DNA from: Methylopumilus sp003533095
GTDB taxonomy: Bacteria > Pseudomonadota > Gammaproteobacteria > Burkholderiales > Methylophilaceae
DNA: 5,790 bases
Direction of reading: 5' to 3'
NCBI GenBank assembly: GCA_963977845.1
Contig: CAXBPZ010000040.1
Location: 1-5,790, forward strand
The translations under genes were made by a program, and so were the position numbers. Below, one piece after another: positions 1 through 5,790 of the stretch. Position 1 is the stretch's first letter. Every line of letters begins with the position of its first letter. The notes under the pieces were generated by a model. That model did not search any database and was not told the origin of the DNA. It worked only from the letters and a program-made list of their open reading frames with translations.

Positions 1-471
1 ACCATTCTTGCGATCTTTTTCTTACTCTTTATTTTATTTAATTCGGTGCGGTACGCGACGATGATTATCACCGTACTCCCTTTTGCCGCGATTGGGGGTG
101 TGTTCGGTTTAGCCATCACGGGTGAATACCTTTCCGTCCCTGCATCCGTGGGATTTATTGCACTCTGCGGAATCGCGGTCCTCAACGGGGTGGTATTGAT
201 CACTTGCATTCAACATTTAAGATCAGAAGGTCTCTCTCAGATTGAAGCAATAAGGGAGGGTTGTAAACAACGTTTACGTCCCGTCCTTATGACAGCCACC
301 GTCGCGTTACTCGCATTGGTCCCCTTCTTATTTGCCACAGGTCCAGGTTCGGAAGTTCAAAAACCACTTGCGATTGTGGTGATTGGCGGACTCATTACCT
401 CAACGATATTAACACTGCTTGTTCTACCCACACTTTATAAGAAGTTTGAAGATAAACACATTGAAGCATAA
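1..471 (+). CDS. czcA: CzcA-type heavy-metal efflux RND pump, C-terminal fragment (5' end outside window)
   Basis: This is the last 156 residues of an inner-membrane proton/metal antiporter of the HME-RND family; the reading frame is open from the first base, so the gene begins upstream. Full members have roughly 1,030 residues, so about 15% is present. Visible, counted from the window edge: the end of one membrane helix (about 3-13), then helices at about 21-39, 50-70, 94-112 and 123-145, matching TM8-TM12 of the RND fold. Family-typical motifs are VGFIAL, GIAVLNGVVL, RLRPVLMT, GSEVQKPLA, VVIGG and TLLVLPTLY before a short charged tail. The stop is TAA at 469-471. The substrate cannot be inferred because the TM4 motif is missing. 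Its adaptor and outer-membrane partners would be upstream. Its sequence cannot be compared with the second pump because the window holds non-overlapping parts of the two. The pump family is certain; the czcA name is less so. Confidence 0.93.
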   Translation, partial: TILAIFFLLFILFNSVRYATMIITVLPFAAIGGVFGLAITGEYLSVPASVGFIALCGIAVLNGVVLITCIQHLRSEGLSQIEAIREGCKQRLRPVLMTATVALLALVPFLFATGPGSEVQKPLAIVVIGGLITSTILTLLVLPTLYKKFEDKHIEA

Positions 472-477
472 AACGAT

Positions 478-481
478 AGGA
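478..481 (+). promoter_or_regulatory. Ribosome binding site of the PII-like gene
   Basis: AGGA lies 8 bases before the ATG at 490, in the 18-base gap after the czcA stop. It supports that start codon. It is the clearest Shine-Dalgarno match in the window; the czcC, czcB and second czcA starts have none as good. Confidence 0.6.
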
Positions 482-489
482 CCACTCTT

Positions 490-825
490 ATGAAAGAAAT
501 CAAAGCCATCATCCCACCCCAACGACTTCCCAAAATCCGCTCGGCGATGAGGAACCTTAAAAATTTCCCTGGCATGACGGTCACCAAAGTGGATGGTTGT
601 GGACACGGATTAAAGAAAGTGACTGATGATTTAAGGCAAGAGCTTACTGACTACACGCCCAAGGTGCTTATTCAAATGATTACACCAGATAATTTGGTGG
701 AAGGTATTTTACAAATTATTGTTGAAGTCGCACACACGGGGCAACAGGGCGACGGCTTGGTCTGGGTCACACCCATTGAGCGCATGATTCGTCTTTCTGA
801 AAAAATTATTGTGGACGAGTCTTAA
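490..825 (+). CDS. Divergent PII-family (GlnB-like) signalling protein linked to metal efflux
   Basis: This 111-residue protein has PII length (E. coli GlnB has 112). PII proteins are cytoplasmic trimers that bind ATP/ADP and 2-oxoglutarate and regulate partners, often membrane transporters, through the T-loop. Seen here: MKEIKAII at the N-terminus, GMTVTKVDG at 28-36, PKV at 57-59, and the B-loop TGQQGDG at 83-89 followed by VWVTPIE. Aligned by eye with GlnB, the T-loop (about 37-56) is one residue shorter and has no counterpart of the uridylylated Tyr51. GlnB Gln39 is Gly40, Lys90 is Leu90 and Arg103 is Ser103, while Lys58 and Arg101 are kept. Nucleotide and 2-oxoglutarate binding may therefore be altered. 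Cys37, His39 and His82 lie near the loops; metal binding by them is speculation. The gene starts 18 bases after czcA with a good ribosome site, suggesting one transcript. It probably belongs to the metal-efflux-linked group called PII-NG. CutA, a similar-sized metal-tolerance fold, is a weaker alternative because MTVT and TGxxGDG are PII hallmarks. Confidence 0.85.
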   Translation: MKEIKAIIPPQRLPKIRSAMRNLKNFPGMTVTKVDGCGHGLKKVTDDLRQELTDYTPKVLIQMITPDNLVEGILQIIVEVAHTGQQGDGLVWVTPIERMIRLSEKIIVDES

Positions 826-848
826 AAAGATACAAAACGTCACAATTC

Positions 849-881
849 TTAAACCTTCATAAAGCGCTGTTATGTTAAGAT
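849..881 (+). promoter_or_regulatory. Possible promoter of the czcCBA operon
   Basis: The 92-base gap between the PII-like gene and czcC is the only space in the window large enough for a promoter. A weak -35-like TTAAAC (849-854) lies 16 bases before TATGTT (871-876). An alternative -10, TAAGAT (876-881), would give a 21-base spacer, somewhat longer than the 19-20 bases of MerR-activated promoters. Matches to consensus are poor, which would suit an activator-dependent promoter. Read-through from the upstream genes is equally possible, since no terminator is seen. Confidence 0.3.
858..874. repeat. Inverted repeat CATAA-N7-TTATG, candidate operator
   Basis: Perfect 5-base arms at 858-862 and 870-874 flank a centre that itself contains the palindrome AGCGCT (863-868). 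The repeat lies between and over the candidate -35 and -10 elements, where a metal-responsive regulator could bind. A further CATAA occurs at 887-891. The arms are short and AT-rich, so chance is possible. No regulator gene is in the window to match it with. Confidence 0.35.
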
Positions 882-883
882 GA

Positions 884-899
884 GGTCATAAAAGTGACC
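884..899. repeat. Inverted repeat GGTCA-N6-TGACC upstream of czcC
   Basis: Perfect 5-base arms at 884-888 and 895-899 are separated by TAAAAG, and the repeat ends 18 bases before the czcC ATG. It could be an operator half-site pair or a small hairpin in the leader of the mRNA. It has no following T-run, so it is not a convincing terminator for the PII-like gene. Confidence 0.35.
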
Positions 900-917
900 C
901 CTAAAATTTAACCCTAC

Positions 918-2189
918 ATGACGCTCCAAGCCCTATTTCGTCAACTCACCTATCTCATTTTTTTCTTAAGTGTAAACGCTTATAGCGAAGAAGTTGTAAG
1001 GCCGTCTCAAGACCTTCAACACTTATCAATCAAAATGGCCGAGAGCTTGTGGCAGCAAAAGAACTTTAATATTCAAGTCGCTAAAACCCAAGTCGAGGGC
1101 GCCAAAGCAGACACCTTAAGTGCTGCAAGACGACCGAATCCAGAGCTTACTTATTCCATCAATACGATTGGTGCGGGACGAGACCATCGCTACCTCAACG
1201 GATCAGATCATGTCATTCATATCGACCAAACCTTTGAGCGAGGCGATAAGAGAGAGCTTCGTATGAAAAGTGCAGACCTTATGCTTCATGCATCTGAAGC
1301 CGATTATAAGAGCATTGAACGACTCAGTAGGACACAACTTTATCAGCTCTACTACCAGGTTCATCTCTCACAGGACAAGTTAAAAATCAGTGAAGACAAT
1401 GCAAGCCTTTATGAAAAAACACTCGAAGTCTCACAATTAAGATTTAAGGCAGGCGACATCTCAGCCGCTGAACTCTCTCGTCTTGATCTAGATAAACTCC
1501 GTGCCGACAACGAAGTGATCCAAGCTAAAAATAATCTCAAGCAGGCACAAATTGACTTGGCGATTTATATCGGTGAAGAGCTTAATGCAACCATCATCGA
1601 AGCCTCAGACCCATGGCCTAACTTAGCAGAAAAAGTTTATCAAAATCCTGTCAACATTGAAAATCGGTCCGATGTGAAGGCAGCCACCTTACGACTTAAT
1701 GCGGCAGACACCAATCTTGAATTAGCGCTCGCACTAAAAAAACGTGATGTCACCATCGGTGCCCAGATTGAGCATAATAGTCTTGACTTTGAATCCAATA
1801 CCGTTGGTGTTGGTGTCAGCATTCCTCTGATGACAGGCTACGGCTTCGAGGGTGAAATCGCACGGGCCGTCTCCGATAAAAAGTTAGCCGAGACCGATCT
1901 TGAACGTATCAAGGCACAAGCCATTTCAGAAGTGAATAAAGCGCGGGGCGACCTCAAGACCGCCGAAGCACGGGTCATACACTACGACGATAACCTCCTG
2001 AAAGAAGCAGACAAGGTGCTACAATCTGCAGAGTTTGCTTACAAGCAAGGTGCGCAGTCGGTGATGGATTTATTAGATGCGAGACGCACTTACAAAATGA
2101 CCCAGTTAGAAGCCATGAGTGCTCGAGCTGATTATGCAACTGCTTTAAGTGCTTGGCTCCTCTTAACTCGTGAAAGTGAATCACTGTGA
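918..2189 (+). CDS. czcC: CzcC-like outer-membrane efflux channel (TolC/OEP family)
   Basis: This 423-residue outer-membrane factor would form the trimeric exit duct of a metal efflux complex. Residues 1 to about 23 look like a signal peptide: Arg8, a hydrophobic run around 11-19, then NAYS before acidic residues. There is no lipobox cysteine, so it is probably not a lipoprotein, unlike CusC. Two internally repeated OEP halves are visible: RFKAGDIS at 175-182 followed by the long helix ending QIDLAIYIG, and the equivalent YKQGAQSVMDLLDARR at 375-390 followed by ALSAWLLL. GVGVSIPL (297-304) is the second-half strand typical of the CzcC group, and PNPEL (73-77) sits early in the first half. Length is normal for CzcC. 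The ATG at 918 is the first possible start after an in-frame stop at 909-911, although no Shine-Dalgarno sequence precedes it. Its end overlaps czcB by 4 bases. Family assignment is firm; the czc name rests on its neighbours. Confidence 0.9.
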   Translation: MTLQALFRQLTYLIFFLSVNAYSEEVVRPSQDLQHLSIKMAESLWQQKNFNIQVAKTQVEGAKADTLSAARRPNPELTYSINTIGAGRDHRYLNGSDHVIHIDQTFERGDKRELRMKSADLMLHASEADYKSIERLSRTQLYQLYYQVHLSQDKLKISEDNASLYEKTLEVSQLRFKAGDISAAELSRLDLDKLRADNEVIQAKNNLKQAQIDLAIYIGEELNATIIEASDPWPNLAEKVYQNPVNIENRSDVKAATLRLNAADTNLELALALKKRDVTIGAQIEHNSLDFESNTVGVGVSIPLMTGYGFEGEIARAVSDKKLAETDLERIKAQAISEVNKARGDLKTAEARVIHYDDNLLKEADKVLQSAEFAYKQGAQSVMDLLDARRTYKMTQLEAMSARADYATALSAWLLLTRESESL

Positions 2190-3322
2190 GTCTCATTAAA
2201 AAAATTATTTTATTTATTAGCCTAGTCTTTCTGACCTCACTCATGGTCTTTAAGATTTTGGAAAGTACCAAGATCAAGACTCAGAAAAAGCCTCAAGTCT
2301 CTGTCACCAAAGAATCGAATCTCATTAAATATGAATCTAACGCACCACAGCTCGCCTACTTAAAAATTACCGCGGTTGAAAAAGCCCCGGTCCCAGCGAT
2401 CGAAGCACTCCAGGGGTATATCACTTACAACGAGGACTTGACGGCAAGAATCACTTCCCCCGTGGGAGGTCGTGTGACACAAATTTTTGCAAAGGTGGGC
2501 GACAAGACTAAATCCAATCAACCCTTGGCTGCCATTGATTCACCTGACTTTGGACAAGCGAATGCGGACGTCATGAAGGCGCAATCAGATCTAAAACTCA
2601 AGCAACAATCCTTTGAGCGAACGAAAACGCTTTTCGAGGGCGAGGTGATTCCTAAGAAAGAGTTTGAAGCGAGCGAGGCAGATCTCAAGCAGGCAGAGGC
2701 TGAATATCAGCGCGCACTTGGTCGTATTAAAAATTACGGTCTTTCTAAAGAAAATAATTTTATCCTCTCGAGTAAAGTTGCAGGTGTTGTGACCGAGCGA
2801 CAAATAAATCCGGGTAGCGAAGTTAAACCGGATAACGCCACACCACTTTTCATTGTGAGCGACCCTAAAAAATTATGGGTCAACATTGAGGTTCCTGAAA
2901 AAGATTTACACAAAATTTCACTGGGGCAGCATTTAAATATTGAAGCGAGTGCTTATCCCAATGAAACGTTCAAGGCAAAGGTCATTCTTATCGCCAAAGT
3001 TTTAGATCCCGATACAAGGCGTGTGGTCGTCCGCTGTGACATTGACAACACGGACGAAAAATTAAAACCCCAGATGTATATCTACGCCACACCGCTTGAT
3101 GGCGAGGAAAACTTTCCTTTCGTACCGAATGATGCGGTCATCACGGAAGGCGTCAAAAACTTTATTTTTGTAGAGCGCTCACCTGGCGTCATCGAAAAAC
3201 GTAATATCAAAATTGTGCATCAAGGACACATCAATAGTTTTATTTCTGAAGGTGTTCATGAGGGCGAGCGCGTCGTGACCACAGGTGCACTGCTCCTTAA
3301 TTCAGAATTCTCAAGTAACTAA
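2186..3322 (+). CDS. czcB: CzcB-like periplasmic adaptor (membrane-fusion protein) of the metal efflux RND system
   Basis: This 378-residue adaptor links the RND pump to the outer-membrane channel. The N-terminus, residues 4-25, is a Lys-flanked hydrophobic anchor with no lipobox. A split biotinyl-lipoyl-like domain follows: ARITSPVGGRVTQIF (87-101) with VGDKTKSNQPLAAIDSPDF (104-122), and the return half at about 193-224 (ILSSKVAGVVTERQINPGSEV). Between them is a helical hairpin at about 123-180, rich in Lys, Glu and Ala. A beta-barrel follows (about 230-305; LWVNIEVPEKDL, then DPDTRRVVVRCDI), with a membrane-proximal C-terminal domain (VPNDAVITEG to ERVVTTGALLL). No Met-rich or His-rich metal-binding stretch is apparent at the N-terminus, unlike CusB. 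The GTG start overlaps the czcC stop as GTGA. An in-frame stop at 2177-2179 excludes longer versions, and the next ATG (2243) would cut the anchor, so GTG is preferred. It is followed directly by czcA. Confidence 0.9.
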   Translation: MSLIKKIILFISLVFLTSLMVFKILESTKIKTQKKPQVSVTKESNLIKYESNAPQLAYLKITAVEKAPVPAIEALQGYITYNEDLTARITSPVGGRVTQIFAKVGDKTKSNQPLAAIDSPDFGQANADVMKAQSDLKLKQQSFERTKTLFEGEVIPKKEFEASEADLKQAEAEYQRALGRIKNYGLSKENNFILSSKVAGVVTERQINPGSEVKPDNATPLFIVSDPKKLWVNIEVPEKDLHKISLGQHLNIEASAYPNETFKAKVILIAKVLDPDTRRVVVRCDIDNTDEKLKPQMYIYATPLDGEENFPFVPNDAVITEGVKNFIFVERSPGVIEKRNIKIVHQGHINSFISEGVHEGERVVTTGALLLNSEFSSN

Positions 3323-5790
3323 ATGATTAACCGTCTTATCACCTTTGCGATCAACCAGCGTGCGTTCGTGATCACGGCGATCATTGCACTCATCATCAGC
3401 GGTTGGTATGCCATTGAAAATTTACCGATCGAGGCATTTCCTGACGTGCAAGATGTGCAAGTGCAAGTGGTCACCCAAGCCAAAGGTTTAGCGCCTGAAG
3501 AGGTGGAACGACAAATCAGTTTACCGATTGAAAGAGAAATGAGTGGGGTACTTAAGATGACGCAACTCCGCTCTGTCTCCATTTTTGGTCTCTCGGTTGT
3601 GACACTCACTTTCCAAGACAACACGGATGATTTTTTTGCAAGGCAACAGGTATTAGAAAAATTACAGAATGTGAATCTCCCACCAGGCGCACAACCCACT
3701 TTAGCGCCTCTCACCACCGCGGTCGGTGAAATCTATCGCTACGTCATCAGACCTTCAGCTGATATGCCACTCGAAAAAGTGCGCGAGATACAGGACTGGG
3801 TGGTAAGGCCGGCACTCCGTCGCGTACCAGGCATTGCAGATATTGTGAGCTTTGGTGGTGCGATCAAAGAATATCAGGTGCGCGTGGATCCCACATCGCT
3901 CCGTAAATATGGCATCACCCTTGATCAAGTTTCAAAGGCATTAGGGAGTGGTAACGATAATACCGGTGGTGGTGTAGTCAGTCGTGGTGACGAGGGACTC
4001 GTCTTAAGAAGCCTTGGTCTATTCAAAAATCTCGATGACATTGGCAACATCGCGATAAAAACCCTCAATGGTCATGCTATTTTGATTAAAGACATCGGTG
4101 AAATTAATATCGGAAAGAAAACGCGTTCAGGGATTGTCGCCTTCAATACCGATGACGATGTGGTCGAGGGTATTGTGCAAATGACCAAAGGTCAAAATCC
4201 GACCAAGATTATTACCGACCTCAAAATCGCAATCGATAAATTACAAGCCAAATTACCTCCGGGTGTTCACATTGAAAAAATTTATGATCGAACCGAGCTC
4301 GTCCATCACACAGTAGATACCGTAGAAGAAAATTTATTGATGGGTGCTTTTTTAGTGATCGCAATTCTCGTCATCTTCTTACAGTCCCCCATTGCCGCTA
4401 TCATTGTTGCCTCTGTCATTCCGCTCTCCTTACTATTTGCGTTCCTCTTTATTCACTTACGCGGTATCTCAGCCAACCTCATCTCTTTAGGTGCGATTGA
4501 CTTTGGGATTATTATTGACGGCGCTGTTGTTTTGGTGGAAGCGCTAATGGTGCGATTAGCCTTAGGAAAGGTGGATGGTAATAGCTACCACCTCACTTCC
4601 AACTGGCGTATGCAAACGCTTCATAACACCTCGGAAGAGATGGCGCACCCTATCTTATTCTCAAAAGCGATCATCATTCTAGCTTTCCTTCCCATCTTCA
4701 CCTTCCAGCGTGTGGAGGGAAAAATATTTACACCCATGACCTACACCTTAAGTTTTGCCATTCTAGGTGCGGTACTTTTAACCTTCACTCTCATGCCCAC
4801 ACTTTTATCGTTTGCCATTAAAAAATATGATCTCGCGGAAAAGCATAGTGGCTGGATGACAAGGCTTCAGCAACAATATCAAACGCTTCTACAAACCATT
4901 TTTCCAAAATCAATCATGATCCTTATCGTGTCGTTAGGTCTTCTTGTTTTATCTTTAGGCCTTGGCTCCAGATTAGGAAGTGAATTCTTACCTAAGTTAG
5001 ACGAGGGTAATATTTGGTTAACGATCACGCTGCCTCAAGCCACCAACCTAGAAAAATCAAAAGACGTTGAGCGTGAGATTAGGGGCATCTTAAAAAGTTA
5101 TCCGGAGGTCACACAGGTCATTAGCCACGTGGGTCGACCTGATGATGGCACCGATCCCAAGGGTCCTAATAACATGGAGATACTCGCGGATTTAAAACCT
5201 CATGAGACATGGCGGTTTCATGATAAGGAATCTCTCATTGCGGATATGACGAAAAAAATTAAAACTATTCCGGGGATCCCAACTAACTTCTCGCAAGTCA
5301 TTGAAGATAACGTAGAAGAATCAATCAGCGGTGTCAAAGGTGAAATTGCAATCAAGATCTTTGGGCCCGATCTTGATATCCTTGAGGACAAGGCAGAACA
5401 AACCGCTGCAGTCATTTCTCACATCAGAGGTGCTGCCGATGTCGCAGCCATCCGCGTGGGTGGTCAATCAGAAGTTGATGTGGTGTTAGATAAAGAACAG
5501 ATGGCAAGATACGGTGTCAATGTCTTGGATGTCAATAACACCATCCGAACTGCCATGGCAGGATCAGCTGCTACAGTCATGTATGACACCGACAAACAAT
5601 TTGATGTCACGGTGAGGCTCAAAAAAGAATCGCGCGACGCTGTTGATGATATCGCCGAGATTCCCATAGCACTGCCTAATTCCTCCACACTTATTCCTTT
5701 AGGTAGCATCGCTTCGGTACAAGTCAAACAAGGTCCAGCACGCATCAGTCGTGAAGCCGGTGGTCGTTATGTGGCGGTGAAATCAAACTT
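3323..5790 (+). CDS. czcA: CzcA-type heavy-metal efflux RND pump, 3' end outside window
   Basis: About 822 of roughly 1,030 expected residues are present, in one open frame. This inner-membrane pump drives metal export by proton antiport. TM1 is at about 14-33, then periplasmic loop one with PIEAFPDV (35-42), LPIEREMSG (67-75) and VPGIADIVSFGG (168-179). TM2 to TM4 span about 335-407, TM5 and TM6 about 446-498, TM7 about 530-548, and the second periplasmic loop continues to the edge (GSEFLPKLDEGN, 552-563). The TM4 motif DFGIIIDGAVVLVE carries Asp393, Asp399 and Glu406, with the same spacing as the essential D402, D408 and E415 of Cupriavidus CzcA. This indicates a divalent-cation (Zn/Co/Cd or Ni/Co) pump rather than a CusA-type Cu/Ag one. 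The residue after Glu406 is Ala, where CzcA relatives usually have Asn. ATG follows the czcB stop with no gap and in the same frame, with no clear ribosome site, so translation probably depends on coupling to czcB. The exact metal is uncertain. Confidence 0.93.
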   Translation, partial: MINRLITFAINQRAFVITAIIALIISGWYAIENLPIEAFPDVQDVQVQVVTQAKGLAPEEVERQISLPIEREMSGVLKMTQLRSVSIFGLSVVTLTFQDNTDDFFARQQVLEKLQNVNLPPGAQPTLAPLTTAVGEIYRYVIRPSADMPLEKVREIQDWVVRPALRRVPGIADIVSFGGAIKEYQVRVDPTSLRKYGITLDQVSKALGSGNDNTGGGVVSRGDEGLVLRSLGLFKNLDDIGNIAIKTLNGHAILIKDIGEINIGKKTRSGIVAFNTDDDVVEGIVQMTKGQNPTKIITDLKIAIDKLQAKLPPGVHIEKIYDRTELVHHTVDTVEENLLMGAFLVIAILVIFLQSPIAAIIVASVIPLSLLFAFLFIHLRGISANLISLGAIDFGIIIDGAVVLVEALMVRLALGKVDGNSYHLTSNWRMQTLHNTSEEMAHPILFSKAIIILAFLPIFTFQRVEGKIFTPMTYTLSFAILGAVLLTFTLMPTLLSFAIKKYDLAEKHSGWMTRLQQQYQTLLQTIFPKSIMILIVSLGLLVLSLGLGSRLGSEFLPKLDEGNIWLTITLPQATNLEKSKDVEREIRGILKSYPEVTQVISHVGRPDDGTDPKGPNNMEILADLKPHETWRFHDKESLIADMTKKIKTIPGIPTNFSQVIEDNVEESISGVKGEIAIKIFGPDLDILEDKAEQTAAVISHIRGAADVAAIRVGGQSEVDVVLDKEQMARYGVNVLDVNNTIRTAMAGSAATVMYDTDKQFDVTVRLKKESRDAVDDIAEIPIALPNSSTLIPLGSIASVQVKQGPARISREAGGRYVAVKSN

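Noticed and set aside
884..917. Rho-independent terminator after the PII-like gene
   Set aside because: The stem is only 5 base pairs and is followed by CCTAAAATTTAACCC rather than a T-run on the + strand.
1975..2277. Open frame of 100 codons on the minus strand across the czcC/czcB junction
   Set aside because: It is antisense to the conserved second OEP repeat of czcC and the czcB anchor, and shows no family motif.
3319..3717. Open frame of 132 codons on the minus strand
   Set aside because: It lies wholly opposite the well-conserved start of the second czcA; its product is Cys/Ser/Thr-rich with no recognisable domain, as expected of an antisense shadow.
5464..5745. Open frame of 93 codons on the minus strand
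   Set aside because: It is antisense to the conserved second periplasmic loop of czcA and has low-complexity Ser/Thr/Leu composition.
3323..5790. Second czcA as a pseudogene
   Set aside because: The frame stays open for 822 codons with family motifs in the expected order; the missing C-terminus is due to the window edge.
1..5790. CRISPR array, tRNA or rRNA gene, insertion sequence
   Set aside because: No regularly spaced repeats, no cloverleaf-like or rRNA-like stretch and no transposase motif were seen; nearly all of the window is accounted for by efflux genes.

Overview
The window comes from a Gram-negative bacterium: it encodes an outer-membrane channel, a periplasmic adaptor and inner-membrane RND pumps, which together span two membranes. 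Base composition is moderate to slightly AT-rich by eye. Dense packing, GTG use and protein style fit a beta- or gammaproteobacterium, but nothing here fixes the genus. All genes are on the + strand, and the region is a heavy-metal efflux (HME-RND) cluster.

Layout: (1) 1-471 is the C-terminal end of a CzcA-type RND pump whose body lies upstream of the window. (2) 490-825 follows after 18 bases and encodes a small, divergent PII-family (GlnB-like) protein, most likely co-transcribed with that pump. (3) 826-917 is a 92-base AT-rich gap with two short inverted repeats and a weak promoter-like sequence, probably the control region for what follows. (4) 918-2189, 2186-3322 and 3323-5790 are a tightly packed czcC-czcB-czcA set: outer-membrane factor, membrane-fusion adaptor and RND pump. 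The last gene runs off the window with about 822 codons present and no frameshift.

How they work together: CzcA exchanges protons for metal ions in the inner membrane and periplasm, CzcB bridges the periplasm, and CzcC forms the exit duct. The second CzcA keeps the three transmembrane carboxylates of the divalent-cation group (Zn/Co/Cd or Ni/Co), so a divalent substrate is more likely than Cu(I)/Ag(I). The first, truncated pump is a separate copy whose partners would lie upstream.

The most interesting element is the PII-like gene between the two pump modules. It keeps the PII fold signatures (MTVT and TGxxGDG) but lacks the uridylylated T-loop tyrosine and two nucleotide-binding residues. 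It is therefore unlikely to be an ordinary nitrogen sensor and may couple a ligand signal to metal efflux. A group of PII homologues linked to metal-efflux genes (PII-NG) has been noted before, so the association is not entirely new, but as far as I know its role is unresolved.
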